From: Pseudoalteromonas luteoviolacea NCIMB 1942
Lineage (GTDB): Bacteria > Pseudomonadota > Gammaproteobacteria > Enterobacterales > Alteromonadaceae
Length of the DNA stretch: 64,000 bases
NCBI RefSeq assembly: GCF_001625595.1
Contig: NZ_AUXT01000188.1
Coordinates: forward strand, 1 to 64,000
Direction of reading: 5' to 3'
Shown here piece by piece: positions 34,800 to 44,849 of this stretch. Each line of letters starts with the position of its first letter. Within the stretch, counting starts at the first letter, position 1. The notes beneath the pieces were generated by a model. The model was given only the letters and a program-made list of their open reading frames with translations, was not told the DNA's origin and did not search any database. Both the position numbers and the translations under genes were made by a program.

Positions 34800-35972
34800 T
34801 TAGTTTGCAGCGCTCAATAAAACTGGTAAAGACTCAGACTGCTTCAGTACAAATTGAGTATTTTCAAACGCTAAGTTCACAGGGTTAGGCGTGATAGGCA
34901 TACCAGGTCCCACTCTCGCTGGGCCGTTTATAGCAATGCGGTCGCCTTCGACTAAGCCAGCTTTAATAGCACGATATGCACCGTATCGTTCGCCAAGCTC
35001 CACTAAGCGATATTGCAATACGTTGTTTTCATCTATGGTCAATACAAAACGATTTTTAAGATCAGTACCAATTGCTCGCTCTGGCACAATAGCCATTATT
35101 TGTGGGTCTTGCGCACCAATTGAAATACGAGCAAACGCCCCCGGTTTCAGGTTGTGCTGCTGTGCATCGAAAACCGCTCGCACACGTAAAGTACCTGTTG
35201 TAGGGTTGATTTCGTTATCGATGAAGTCTAGCTTGCCTGCAATCTGCTTTGTTTCACCTAGGCGTTGCAGCTGCACTGTTACTTCATCTTGTGCGGTTAC
35301 GCCAGCAAATTGGCGACTCCAAGTACGCTCATCTACATCGAAATAGGCATAGATCTCTTCATCTGAAACAATCGTCGTCAGCTCTGTCTCGCCGCCTTTT
35401 ACATAGTTGCCTTTGGTTACAACTGCGCGCGAAATTTTACCGGTGATTGGTGCTGAGACTTGGCTGAACTCTAGATCAAGAAAAGCGTTTTGCAGTTGAG
35501 CTTCAATTGCATTTTTATTGGCAATTGCACTGCGTAGTGTTGCGTTACGCTGCTCTGCTTCTTCTGTTGAAATAGCCTTTTTAGTGACCAGTCGATTGGC
35601 ACGTTGCGCTTCACCGCGCGCCTGCTCTAACGCAGCATCTGCGCTGCCAAGCTGCGCTTTAAGGGTATCGATTTGCGCTTCAAAAGACCTTGAGTCTAGA
35701 CTAAATAATAGTTGTCCTTTACTGACTCTTTCACCTTCGGTGAACGCCATTTTCTCAATTTGGCCAGATACGCGAGGTTTCAAAACAACGCGCTCAGGGG
35801 CCTCTAAACGTGTAGTAAACGTATGCCAAGACTGAACTTGTTCCAATTGTACATTAGCAACGTCAATGGTTAGCGGTGGCGGCTGCTGTCCTTGCTGTGC
35901 ATTAGACTGACCACAACCACTTAACACAAGTGCGAGGGCCACTGCACTTAGAGTAAAACCTAACTTTTTCAT
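34800..35972 (-). CDS. RND periplasmic adaptor lipoprotein (AcrA/MexA-type)
   Basis: A 390-aa membrane fusion protein. MKKLGFTLSAVALALVLSGC gives a lipoprotein signal with Cys20. The lipoyl halves are VLKPRVSGQIEKMAFTEGER and FSQVSAPITGKISRAVVTKG, flanking a helical hairpin (about residues 85-145). The beta-barrel GTLRVRAVFDAQ and C-terminal membrane-proximal domain follow. ATG 35972 was chosen because GGAGC lies 6 nt upstream and the lipobox starts there; a longer frame to 36107 would run across the regulatory region. First gene of the pump operon. Confidence 0.92.
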   Translation of the reverse strand: MKKLGFTLSAVALALVLSGCGQSNAQQGQQPPPLTIDVANVQLEQVQSWHTFTTRLEAPERVVLKPRVSGQIEKMAFTEGERVSKGQLLFSLDSRSFEAQIDTLKAQLGSADAALEQARGEAQRANRLVTKKAISTEEAEQRNATLRSAIANKNAIEAQLQNAFLDLEFSQVSAPITGKISRAVVTKGNYVKGGETELTTIVSDEEIYAYFDVDERTWSRQFAGVTAQDEVTVQLQRLGETKQIAGKLDFIDNEINPTTGTLRVRAVFDAQQHNLKPGAFARISIGAQDPQIMAIVPERAIGTDLKNRFVLTIDENNVLQYRLVELGERYGAYRAIKAGLVEGDRIAINGPARVGPGMPITPNPVNLAFENTQFVLKQSESLPVLLSAAN

Positions 35973-36018
35973 TTTTTGCTCCGCTGGGAATTTGGTATAT
36001 AACGATCCTACAGCGGTA

Positions 36019-36069
36019 ATTAATGTCGAAAAATAGTAGTTTTTTAAAAACATTAATGCCAATATGGCA
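36019..36069. promoter_or_regulatory. Putative LysR operator region between pump and regulator
   Basis: The 125-bp divergent intergenic region contains an inverted pair ATTAATGT (36019-36026) / ACATTAAT (36050-36057) and an adjacent dyad TGCCA-ATA-TGGCA (36057-36069). LysR regulators usually bind such dyads between their own gene and the target operon. Confidence 0.4.
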
Positions 36070-36097
36070 CCAATAAAACATAACTTAATGTCAATCC

Positions 36098-37045
36098 ATG
36101 GATACAACTAGTCGCTTAATCATGCTTTTAGAAGTGGTTGAACAAGGTTCTTTTTCCAAAGCTGCTGAACTTAGAAATATAGATCGTTCTGTAATTTCAA
36201 AGCAAATCAGTAAATTAGAAGAAGAGCTAGGTGTAAGGCTACTTAACCGAACCACACGCTCTTTTTCGCTGACAGCGGCTGGAGCTGAAATGGTTAAAAA
36301 ATCGGCGGAGCTGAGGCTGTTACTTCAAGATACAGTACAGATGGCAGAAAATTATCACCAAGAGCCAAGAGGTCTATTGAGGATCACGTCATCGAGCTAC
36401 ATTGGTAAATACTATTTGCTTCCCGTGATCAATGATTTTCAAAAACGATTTCCGCAAGTCAATATTGAACTGAGATTAGATGATAGGGTCATAGACATGG
36501 TCTCGGAGGGGTTTGATCTGGCGTTTCGAGTTGGTGAGCCTAGGGACTCTTCGCTTATTGCGCGAAAAATTGCACGCAACCGAATGCTTATCTTGGCGAC
36601 ACCACAATTTATAGAAACCTATGGTGAACCCAAAACAATGGCAGATCTAGCTGAGCTTCCAGCAGCGGCTTATACCAGTAACCATATTCGCTTTGAGTCA
36701 ATCAGTTACGTTGATGACAAAGGGAAGCATCAAGAGCAACCTATTAACCCTGTATTTAGATCTAACGACGGAGAAGCCTTGTTGGAAAAAGTGCTCTCAC
36801 ACACCGCCTTTTGCACATCGCCCGCATTTTTCTTTGCCGATCATATAGATCACACGCAATTGGTACCTCTGCTGACGCATGTAAGCTTGCCTGACTACAG
36901 CGCAATGTATGCGGTCTACCCACATAGAGATTTACCCGTTAGAACAAGGTTATTTTTGGATGCGGCTAGACATTATATTGGTGAGGCAATTCCTCGTTGG
37001 GAGCATAATATCCCGGGGCTTGATAAGATGTATCAACCGAAGTAA
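36098..37045 (+). CDS. LysR-family transcriptional regulator
   Basis: A 315-aa regulator. The N-terminal winged helix (MLLEVVEQGSFSKAAELRNI to LEEELGVRLLNRTTR, residues about 9-55) is typical, followed by the linker helix and a two-lobed co-inducer domain (GLLRITSSSYIGKYYLLPVI; FDLAFRVGEPRDSSLIARKI). The domain style is that of the CrgA/AaeR-type subgroup. It is divergent from the RND operon and probably controls it. The ligand is unknown. Confidence 0.9.
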   Translation: MDTTSRLIMLLEVVEQGSFSKAAELRNIDRSVISKQISKLEEELGVRLLNRTTRSFSLTAAGAEMVKKSAELRLLLQDTVQMAENYHQEPRGLLRITSSSYIGKYYLLPVINDFQKRFPQVNIELRLDDRVIDMVSEGFDLAFRVGEPRDSSLIARKIARNRMLILATPQFIETYGEPKTMADLAELPAAAYTSNHIRFESISYVDDKGKHQEQPINPVFRSNDGEALLEKVLSHTAFCTSPAFFFADHIDHTQLVPLLTHVSLPDYSAMYAVYPHRDLPVRTRLFLDAARHYIGEAIPRWEHNIPGLDKMYQPK

Positions 37046-37120
37046 ACCGCTCTCGATTTACTACAAGTTGTCATATCAACTGACTAGCTTGTAAAAATGA
37101 GCCTAGACTAGGCTACTCTA

Positions 37121-37351
37121 TCAACGCGATTTCTTTTTTTGTGAGATACGCTTTACAAATAACAGCTGAGTGTCACTCATATCTGAGATAGACGTGACAT
37201 GTTTATCTACCTGCTTAACCTCTTGATAGGTGTGTGTTTTAAAATTATAACGCCACAGTATGTTACGTTTCGTCAGTCCATATAAAGTACCCCTGTGTTC
37301 AACAAAATGTGCCTTATGCGCATGCTGATTCAATATTGTCAAAGCACCCAC
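37121..37351 (-). pseudogene. C-terminal remnant of a larger protein
   Basis: A 76-codon frame ending KKKSR. The text TLYGLTKRNILWRYNFKTHT and DTQLLFVKRIS resembles beta-propeller repeats at the end of winged-helix/PD40-type regulators common in this genus. The first codon has no ribosome site, and possibly related text in another minus-strand frame (IIDTVRNQITLKDQQRPST, near 37400-37465) stops early. The whole interval 37046-37609 looks like gene debris. Tentative. Confidence 0.3.
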
Positions 37352-37609
37352 CGCCTTTGCCTTTTAGCCAAGCAATATAAAACCGCAATAACTTTAGGCG
37401 TTCAGGTCGAAGGTCGCTGTTGGTCTTTCAGAGTGATTTGGTTTCTCACGGTATCAATGATCCGCGCGTTTATTATCATTATTTGTCGCACGTCTTCTTG
37501 CTAGCTTTTCTTATTGGTGCTCATTTATGCCCACAGTAAAGACTTTATTATTATTTTATACAATTCGTCTCACCACCACTTTATATTACTATTATGTAAG
37601 CAAAATAAT

Positions 37610-37646
37610 AAACCCATGATTTAGAATATATAAATCATGGGTTTTT
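37610..37646. terminator. Terminator of the M4 protease gene
   Basis: A perfect 13-bp stem, AAACCCATGATTT (37610-37622) / AAATCATGGGTTT (37632-37644), with a 9-nt loop. It lies 15 bp past the M4 stop codon and its A/T-rich flanks allow termination on both strands. Confidence 0.75.
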
Positions 37647-37660
37647 AGATTTAATGAGTG

Positions 37661-40429
37661 TTACATACACTCACCTAGGTGCTTCCACACTGCCCAGCGA
37701 CTTGAGTATTGCGCGGGGTTTTGATTGCGCGTCCACCATTTTGCTTGGTATAGCTGACCATCAAGACTCGCTTGTTTACCCGATGTATAAACACGGCTTG
37801 CCTGCCACGCCTCAACATCACAACTTGGCTTGCTGCCAGTTATTTTAAAACTATGGGTTTGTGACTGTGTATTTAAACCCTCTGCATCTGTTGCGATTGC
37901 AAAAATGCTGTAACTACCAGGTTCGGCTGTATAAGAGACGCTATATGGCGCGATGGTCGATACTGCAACTTGTTTACCATTGACGAAGTATGCTACTTGC
38001 TTGAGGTCATTGTCTTTATCACTGGCAATAACAGACAACGCAATTTGCTCACCTGATTTAAAGCTACTGCCATTTACTGGACTCGTTAAGTTCACACTTG
38101 GTGCTTCAGGTATTGGCTGTGGCTCAGGCTCAGTCACTGTAATCGTACGACTCACTTTTGCAGATTGTGCTCCATTATTATCAGTCGCAACAGCACTCAA
38201 TTGATACGTTTCGACTTCCAGTGGTTGATAGTTGAAAGCGTATGGCATGCGAGTTAGTTCAGTTAATGGCTTACCATTAACACTCACGTTGACCCTCGTA
38301 ATATCACCATCAGCATCATTGGCAACGAATCTGACTGATACTGACTGCCCAAGTTCAATCGAAGCGTTGTTTGTAGGTGCGGTCATACTCAAAGTTGGTG
38401 CTTGATTTGGCTTATCACCTGACCCGCCACATTCAAGGCCCTTTTTCCATACGCCCCAAGAGCCGGAGTTGCTTGCAGGGTTTTGATCTCTATTCCACCA
38501 TTTGGCTTCATATTCAAACCCATCAAAGGCGACTTTGTTGCCTTGCGTATACACTTTGCCATCCTGCCATGGTGCAGTTTGACACTGGCTCGGGTCAATA
38601 AGACTAAATGATACCGGCGATGCATCTGTTGATAGGCCTTCATTGTCAGTAACACGAGCGGTAACCGTGTATTTCCCTGTATTGTCACTATTAAATGCGG
38701 CCTCAAACGGTGCTGCCAATGCAGTATCATGAAGCTTGCCATTGATGAAAAACTCTACCTTTTCAACCACGCCATATTCATCTTGTGCATTCGCTTTAAG
38801 GGTAATGTCTGTGCCAATCATGTAGCGGCCATTATTATCTGGGCTTGTAATCGAAATCGTTGGCGCTTTGTTCTCAGTACATGCAAATACGCCCACAACT
38901 TTAAACGCCTCACCAACAGCTTGGGTATCATAGCCTAAATCCGCAGCGGCATCTGTCACACCACATGCCAGCGATTCAAACTTCCCGTTGTATACCCAAA
39001 AGTTTTTGTTGGCATGTAGCATGACTTCATAGGCTTTTTTTACACCCCAGCCTTCGGTATTAGCAAGTGAGTAAAAAGCACGGTTAAATACACCAGAACT
39101 GTGGTGTACTCCCATGCCTATTTCATACTTGCTGGCATGGCCGATAGATCTACCATCGCGTTCAGGAATTTCCATGTAGCGAAGTGCAGTTCGATTTTTA
39201 AAAATACTTGCGCCGATTAACCAGTCGACTTCACAAGTTCCGTCCGGTTTTTGATTCATGAAACACTCGAGTGCTTCTGAGGTCATATCTGAAAATGACT
39301 CATTCACACCGCCCGACATGTTGCTGTATACTAACTTAGAGTTTTGATGCGTGACACCATGGCCTATTTCGTGGGCTACAACGCCAAGAGAGGTGAACGG
39401 ATACACACCGTATTCATCGAGATCACCATCACCAAAGGTCACTTCTTTACCATTCCAAAAGGCATTTAAGTAGTTTTTTCGGTAATGAATTCGCATGACT
39501 AAGTCGCCAGACAATGCGCGGCTATCAAACCAATCTTTGAACATATCTATCGTCGCTTGACCATAGAATATAGCGTCATTGAGCGGCGAATAGGCACCAT
39601 TCACATGCTTATGCGTATTTTCATAACAGGGGAACTGATAAGTCTGCGTATTTGTTGTGCCATGTTCCATATCGATAACACGAATGTCTGTATGTGACAT
39701 TTCACAATTGCCATTGCCCAAGTCCTTTGCATGAAACTTTGGCATGTCTTCACCGTAATAGTGTTTACCTATTTTTTCGTTACCACCTGGACCCATGCCT
39801 ATTTTAGAATGGTTTAGCATTTCAATGCGCGAAAGTACTTCACCTGTATGCGCATCAATAGCAAATTCAGGACGAAGCGGCTCATGTTCAGTTTCCGCAA
39901 AAAACGTCACTAAATAAGCCAATTTCAGCTTGTCACTATGTGGGTAAATCACTAGCTCAACATGTTCATCAGACGACGTGATTAGCTCAGCGATTTGCTC
40001 TTTTGCAAATTCAACGGCCTTTTGCTCAGAAAAGCTAGGCTTAACGGTATCAAGAGTTAGGTGTGGCAAGACCGAGCCACTAATTGAAGTTATTTCCCCT
40101 TCTGGCTGAAACCAGACACTTAAAAAGCTCTGCTCGTCGTGATGAGTGACGATTTCCCCTCCATACACTCGTACACCTTTATAAAATTGGCTACGACGCA
40201 TATGCCTACCATCTTCAGTTTTATGGTGAGTTCTAAACTCAAGCTCTGATTGTGTATCAGTAGCACTAGACCTGAAAATACTTTGATTTTGAGACAGCTG
40301 AGATTTAATCGTCGCCTTCAATTGTGCATTGTTGTGCAAACTCACAGGCTCTTGTGCCAAAGCAGCAATGCTCGAAAACACGCCAGCACTTGCTGCGACC
40401 AATACAGCGATTTTTTTTGCTTTTAACAT
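37661..40429 (-). CDS. Secreted M4 metalloprotease with Ig-like and chitin-binding modules
   Basis: A 922-aa thermolysin-family protease. It has a signal peptide (residues 1-25), FTP and PepSY inhibitory propeptide (about 30-205) and a catalytic domain with HEIGH (His353, Glu354, His357) and the third zinc ligand Glu377 in GGVNESFSDM. The C-terminal extension holds an Ig-like domain (about 525-612), a chitin-binding module (about 615-665), two Ig-like domains (about 675-865) and a final chitin-binding module (CDVEAWQASRVYTSGKQ, YQAKWWTRNQNP). Most M4 enzymes lack chitin-binding modules. Its place beside three chitinolytic genes suggests removal of protein bound to chitin, for example in crustacean shell (inference). 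Confidence 0.92.
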   Translation of the reverse strand: MLKAKKIAVLVAASAGVFSSIAALAQEPVSLHNNAQLKATIKSQLSQNQSIFRSSATDTQSELEFRTHHKTEDGRHMRRSQFYKGVRVYGGEIVTHHDEQSFLSVWFQPEGEITSISGSVLPHLTLDTVKPSFSEQKAVEFAKEQIAELITSSDEHVELVIYPHSDKLKLAYLVTFFAETEHEPLRPEFAIDAHTGEVLSRIEMLNHSKIGMGPGGNEKIGKHYYGEDMPKFHAKDLGNGNCEMSHTDIRVIDMEHGTTNTQTYQFPCYENTHKHVNGAYSPLNDAIFYGQATIDMFKDWFDSRALSGDLVMRIHYRKNYLNAFWNGKEVTFGDGDLDEYGVYPFTSLGVVAHEIGHGVTHQNSKLVYSNMSGGVNESFSDMTSEALECFMNQKPDGTCEVDWLIGASIFKNRTALRYMEIPERDGRSIGHASKYEIGMGVHHSSGVFNRAFYSLANTEGWGVKKAYEVMLHANKNFWVYNGKFESLACGVTDAAADLGYDTQAVGEAFKVVGVFACTENKAPTISITSPDNNGRYMIGTDITLKANAQDEYGVVEKVEFFINGKLHDTALAAPFEAAFNSDNTGKYTVTARVTDNEGLSTDASPVSFSLIDPSQCQTAPWQDGKVYTQGNKVAFDGFEYEAKWWNRDQNPASNSGSWGVWKKGLECGGSGDKPNQAPTLSMTAPTNNASIELGQSVSVRFVANDADGDITRVNVSVNGKPLTELTRMPYAFNYQPLEVETYQLSAVATDNNGAQSAKVSRTITVTEPEPQPIPEAPSVNLTSPVNGSSFKSGEQIALSVIASDKDNDLKQVAYFVNGKQVAVSTIAPYSVSYTAEPGSYSIFAIATDAEGLNTQSQTHSFKITGSKPSCDVEAWQASRVYTSGKQASLDGQLYQAKWWTRNQNPAQYSSRWAVWKHLGECM

Positions 40430-40514
40430 GGATATTTACTCTGTACTTGTTGTTTTTTTCGTTGTTAGAAAGGTGCGTCCGTGCACCTGATTTGAACTTT
40501 GTTGATTCAGTTTG

Positions 40515-43157
40515 TTATAGCTTACGCCAGACTGAACTGCTGCCAGGAGCTTGACCGCGCGTCCACCAGCGGGCTTGATACGTTTCACCGTTATGCACGA
40601 CTTTGTCACCACCGGTGTAAACTAAGTCACTGCGCCAATCACGCACCTTGCCATCATCTGGAATGATCTCAGCCCACACGCCGCCATTACTTGGAATAGC
40701 ACCACGCGTCCACCAACGCGCTTTGTATTGAACGCCCTTGTACCAAACAGTATTGCCTCCGGTGTAAACCTTATTGGCATCCCATGTTGTTTTGCCATCG
40801 CCCGGTGTTGGTTCAGGTGTCGTCTCGACATTTTTCACTGTAACGTTGAACTGACGCGTCACGCTGTTCACACTGTCAGAAACCACAACCATACCGGTAA
40901 TTGTTTCTGTTTTTGTCACCTCTGCCGCTTTTACGGCAACCGTACTACCACTGCCAACCACTGTGTGGCCAGGCACTTTCCAAGCAAAGCTCAGCGCTTT
41001 ACCTTCAGGATCGGTCGCTGAAATACTGACTGATTTACTGGTGTTTTCGTCTAATGAGATTGCAGAAATGCTGCCTACTACTGGCGCTTTATTTTCAACA
41101 ACTGGTGCTTTTACAACCACCTTAACTGTGCGATTTACAGTGTTCATGCCGTCGCTTACCGCAAGGTTTACTGTATAAACAGAATCGTTTGTGACACTCG
41201 GCGCAGTGACGATAACGCTGTCATTTTCACTTTGAAGATTTAAAGCAGCATCACCTTGCCACTCAAATGAAAGTGCTTTACCTTCAGGATCAGATGCTTG
41301 AGCCGTTAAAACATGAATATCACCTGCATTTAACGTAATCTCACTCGCCAGAGATACCACAGGTGCCTTGTTAACTGGTTTAGGAGGTGTCACTTTGCCA
41401 GCCAGACCTTCGTGCATCGCATTGAGAATATCACCGTTATCCGCGTCAATTTCCCATGCGAATAAACCACCTAAATTATGCTCACGTACATAACGACCTT
41501 TTGCACGCACAGAGCGAGGGCTATCGTAGGTAACCAAGGTGCCTTTCTGGCGATTCCAAACATATGCAGCTTCAGCTTGTTCATCGTACCCTACTTCAAA
41601 ACCATTAATGCCTTGCTCATCATGACCTATCATATGAGCCTTAAGTCCCTTGTAGTCGATAACGCCTGCTTCCCAAACACCTTGAGACGTTGACCCGCGT
41701 AGCTTACCATTGGCTGGTGCCGTCATTGGGTTATCCGCAATTTGTGCATTTTGTGGGTAAACACCTTCCCAGCCTCGACCGTACATCGCAGTACCAACAA
41801 CTAGCTTTTCACTCGGTACACCTTGCGCTAGGAGCAGCTTGATTGCATTATCGAGCGTGTAGGCAGGCCCTTTTCTCGTCTCTCCATTTTCATCAACACC
41901 TGTTCCGTTGCATTCATCTGTAGACATATGCGTGCCACAGTAAATTGCCGTTTGGTGTCCTGTTACATTGTTCCAGCCGCCGGCAAAGTCATACGTCATG
42001 GCAAAAATGTAGTCCATGTACTGAGCGGCTTGCTGGTAATCAACGTCTTCTATTTTGTCGTAGCCTGTACCAATAGCGGATGTCAGCTCAAACTCACGAC
42101 CCATTTCAATCTCAAGCTCATCTAACATTGCTCGGAGCTCTTTCATTAGAATGATGTACACTTCACCATCTTTGTCTGAGCCTAAGTTTGGATTCGCACC
42201 ATCACCACCTGGGAATTCCCAGTCAATATCAATGCCGTCGTAAAACTTCCACGTCTTTAAAAACTCACGCATTGAATTTACAAACGTGTCGCGGTGCTCT
42301 TTTACATCAAAGTCAAAGAATGGATCTGACAATGTCCAACCACCCACTGAAGGTAAGATTTTCAGTTCTGGATTACGTTGTTTAAGTGCCATTAACTGTG
42401 CGTAAGTACCTCGAATTGGGTCTTTAGCGCTGATCCCTGGAAGTGCTTTTTGCACTGCCGCCCATGGGTCGTGTATAACAACTTCATAATCTTTTGAGCT
42501 ACCACACGCCAATTTAAGCGCGCGCAGGCTATTACCATTTTCAATCTCAGCGAGAGAGTCATTAGGACCACATACTGGGATAAAGCCGTATAGTAAATGC
42601 GTTAGATTGTCCGCGGGGATCTGAGTAACATCGAACTTACGGCCGTAAATGCCCCACTCAACAAAGTAGGCACCAACCACTGTGTTTGGATCCGTATCAA
42701 ACTTTTTGTTGTTTGGATCCACGTTTAACTTGAGTGGCTCTAAATGACCTCCGTCCGTATCTGCAATTACGATTGGTTTGGAGGCTGACATGGAGCAGCC
42801 TGATGCATCACACAACGCTATTTTTAACTCGTGGCGCCCTGATTTATGATAAGGGAAGCGGATTGTGCCACCCGTGGTCCCTTCTGCAAGAGTGCCTTCA
42901 TTGACTACTTCATTGTCAAAGTACACTTTGTAGCTGTTGCCACCTGTTCCTGACCATGCGTTCCACTCAATTTGAATGTCTACAACGTCTTTAGCCTGAA
43001 TTAACTGTTTGTATGAACCTCGGCCATAAATATTCACGTCTACAAACGAATAGTTTTGTGGCTTCCAGTTAATACTTGGCGTAGAAGGAGCTGCGACGGC
43101 AGCTGCACTTGCAAGCGCAGCACCTACAGCTGCTGCAGTTGTTAAATACTTAAACAT
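40515..43157 (-). CDS. chiA: GH18 chitinase (ChiA type) with two chitin-binding modules
   Basis: An 880-aa secreted chitinase with signal peptide residues 1-23. An N-terminal ChiA-type Ig-like domain (about 24-135) precedes the GH18 barrel (about 155-595) with catalytic DGIDIDWEF, the DxxDxDxE motif (Asp307, Asp310, Asp312, Glu314). Two Ig/cadherin-like domains follow (about 605-770) and two CBM5/12-type modules end the protein (KVYTGGNTVWYKGVQYKARW and LVYTGGDKVVHNGETYQARW). It cleaves beta-1,4-GlcNAc chains by substrate-assisted catalysis. It lies 24 bp downstream of the LPMO gene in one operon-like row. Confidence 0.95.
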   Translation of the reverse strand: MFKYLTTAAAVGAALASAAAVAAPSTPSINWKPQNYSFVDVNIYGRGSYKQLIQAKDVVDIQIEWNAWSGTGGNSYKVYFDNEVVNEGTLAEGTTGGTIRFPYHKSGRHELKIALCDASGCSMSASKPIVIADTDGGHLEPLKLNVDPNNKKFDTDPNTVVGAYFVEWGIYGRKFDVTQIPADNLTHLLYGFIPVCGPNDSLAEIENGNSLRALKLACGSSKDYEVVIHDPWAAVQKALPGISAKDPIRGTYAQLMALKQRNPELKILPSVGGWTLSDPFFDFDVKEHRDTFVNSMREFLKTWKFYDGIDIDWEFPGGDGANPNLGSDKDGEVYIILMKELRAMLDELEIEMGREFELTSAIGTGYDKIEDVDYQQAAQYMDYIFAMTYDFAGGWNNVTGHQTAIYCGTHMSTDECNGTGVDENGETRKGPAYTLDNAIKLLLAQGVPSEKLVVGTAMYGRGWEGVYPQNAQIADNPMTAPANGKLRGSTSQGVWEAGVIDYKGLKAHMIGHDEQGINGFEVGYDEQAEAAYVWNRQKGTLVTYDSPRSVRAKGRYVREHNLGGLFAWEIDADNGDILNAMHEGLAGKVTPPKPVNKAPVVSLASEITLNAGDIHVLTAQASDPEGKALSFEWQGDAALNLQSENDSVIVTAPSVTNDSVYTVNLAVSDGMNTVNRTVKVVVKAPVVENKAPVVGSISAISLDENTSKSVSISATDPEGKALSFAWKVPGHTVVGSGSTVAVKAAEVTKTETITGMVVVSDSVNSVTRQFNVTVKNVETTPEPTPGDGKTTWDANKVYTGGNTVWYKGVQYKARWWTRGAIPSNGGVWAEIIPDDGKVRDWRSDLVYTGGDKVVHNGETYQARWWTRGQAPGSSSVWRKL

Positions 43158-43181
43158 GATTAGATTACCTCTTAGATATAC

Positions 43182-44783
43182 TTATAGTTTTTTCCAAACA
43201 GAATGCTGGTCTGGTTGCTGATTACGCGTCCACCAGCGAGCTTGATATCGCGCGCCATTAAACGTCACAATTTCACCGCCTCGATAAGCTTTACTCGCCT
43301 GCCATGATGAATTGCCTGCATCTGAATCATCACCAGTTGTTACAAGTTCCCAAGCATGACTTGATGTTGGCAATTGGCCTCGTACCCACCACTTGGCTCG
43401 ATAGGTTTTCCCTTGATACACAACGGTGTCGCCTGCTGTGTATACTTTGCTTGGTTCCCAAGTATCATCGTTTGGTGTGCCTGGATCTGTTTCGATGTTT
43501 TTCACATTGATAACCAGCGACACAGTCTTGCTTAGGCTGCCGTCAGACACTGTTACCTTGCCGTCAAAGCGAGTATCAGTGTCCACTTGAGGCGCGGTTA
43601 TCGTGATAGTAGAGCCAACCCCAGAAAAACTCAGTGCACTTGGTAATTGCCAGTCAAATTTCAGCGTCGCTTGCTCATCGTCAAAAGCATGCACATGTAA
43701 ATGTTTAGTTTGGCCTTCATCAATTGTGATCGGTGCAGGTGCGTGTACAGTTGGCGCCGTGTTTGTAGGTTTTGAAATGACCGTCAAATTGTAGCTATGT
43801 GCCTTATCCGATAAAAACACCTGATTACTGCTTAAAGCATTTGCTTCAAAGACTATGTTACCCTGTGCGTCTTTAACACCAATGCGAACCATTTCGGCAA
43901 ATTGCGCATTGAGTTTAGACGCGAACAATGACTGCCAACGTGATGCATTGTCATCTGTAATATTCAGCTTCTCTTGGATAATTTCGTTGCCATTGCCGTT
44001 AAAGACACGTACCCAAACGGTGTCACCGGCTTTGGCATCTTGCCCTTGTTTAACAAAGTACCCGACTGGATGCCACGTATCTGGCGTAGGTGTAGAGTCG
44101 GTACTGCGTAAAATTGTCACGTCGCTACAGTTATAAAACCCTTCACCGACCACGTCATCACGCTGCCAGCGGCTATATAAAATGGCGTCGCCGTTGAACT
44201 TTTCAGGAATTGCGACTTCCATTTCATAGTAACGCTTGCCATCAGGTGCCATAAAAAATGGAATGTTGCCATGCTCTTGCACCAGTTCCAGATCATGCCA
44301 AGCAAGTGGGTTTTGCTCGAAGTCCACACCTGGCTTAGTCAAATAAAACTGCCAAAAGCTCGGATTGTGTGGTGTTGTTGCACGATAACGGATTTTCACT
44401 TTGCCATCTGCGTTTGGCGTGACCTCCGTTTTTTGCCAATCTTTGGAAGGTATATTCATACCTGCTTTTTGGACATCGCCTGCGCCACATAGTGTGCCAT
44501 TTGGAATATTTGCTTCTACCGCTGCTTGATTATGAAAATCCACGGTATTGGTCGCAAACTCATGTTTTTGAATAAACTGTACATGTTCAGATTGCACGTA
44601 AGCCGCGCGGCACGCTGCATTAGGAATTTTAGAGCCATCTTTTGGCCACCAAAATCCCCCCTGCTCCTGACAGATTGCCTGCCTCGCCTTAGGAAAATCC
44701 ATATAGCCATGTGCGTGCACTTTGCCAATGACGCCCACACCTATGGCTACGCCTAGCGCGCATAAGGTTACTTGCTGTCTCAT
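43182..44783 (-). CDS. AA10 lytic polysaccharide monooxygenase with chitin-binding modules
   Basis: A 533-aa copper enzyme that oxidatively cleaves crystalline chitin. The signal peptide ends VHA so that His25 becomes the mature N-terminus (HGYMDFPKARQ), the first ligand of the histidine brace; His139 in TTPHNPSFWQFYL is the second. The AA10 domain ends near residue 215. A GbpA-like domain (about 225-320), an Ig-like domain (about 330-415) and two CBM5/12-type modules follow. ATG 44783 was chosen over 44825 because GAGAAAACT precedes it and the signal peptide starts there. It sits between the two chitinase genes. Confidence 0.94.
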   Translation of the reverse strand: MRQQVTLCALGVAIGVGVIGKVHAHGYMDFPKARQAICQEQGGFWWPKDGSKIPNAACRAAYVQSEHVQFIQKHEFATNTVDFHNQAAVEANIPNGTLCGAGDVQKAGMNIPSKDWQKTEVTPNADGKVKIRYRATTPHNPSFWQFYLTKPGVDFEQNPLAWHDLELVQEHGNIPFFMAPDGKRYYEMEVAIPEKFNGDAILYSRWQRDDVVGEGFYNCSDVTILRSTDSTPTPDTWHPVGYFVKQGQDAKAGDTVWVRVFNGNGNEIIQEKLNITDDNASRWQSLFASKLNAQFAEMVRIGVKDAQGNIVFEANALSSNQVFLSDKAHSYNLTVISKPTNTAPTVHAPAPITIDEGQTKHLHVHAFDDEQATLKFDWQLPSALSFSGVGSTITITAPQVDTDTRFDGKVTVSDGSLSKTVSLVINVKNIETDPGTPNDDTWEPSKVYTAGDTVVYQGKTYRAKWWVRGQLPTSSHAWELVTTGDDSDAGNSSWQASKAYRGGEIVTFNGARYQARWWTRNQQPDQHSVWKKL

Positions 44784-44849
44784 AGTTTTCTCATTTATTG
44801 ATTGTATGAGTGATCCGTAGATCACTCTGGTTAGGAATATTGAACCCGG

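Noticed and set aside
35973..36107. 45-residue N-terminal extension of the RND adaptor
   Set aside because: It crosses the divergent promoter region and the LysR start; the lipoprotein signal and ribosome site fix the start at 35972.
37295..37504. Plus-strand ORF in the debris region after the LysR gene
   Set aside because: No ribosome site and no recognisable features; it is antisense to the minus-strand relic at 37121-37351.
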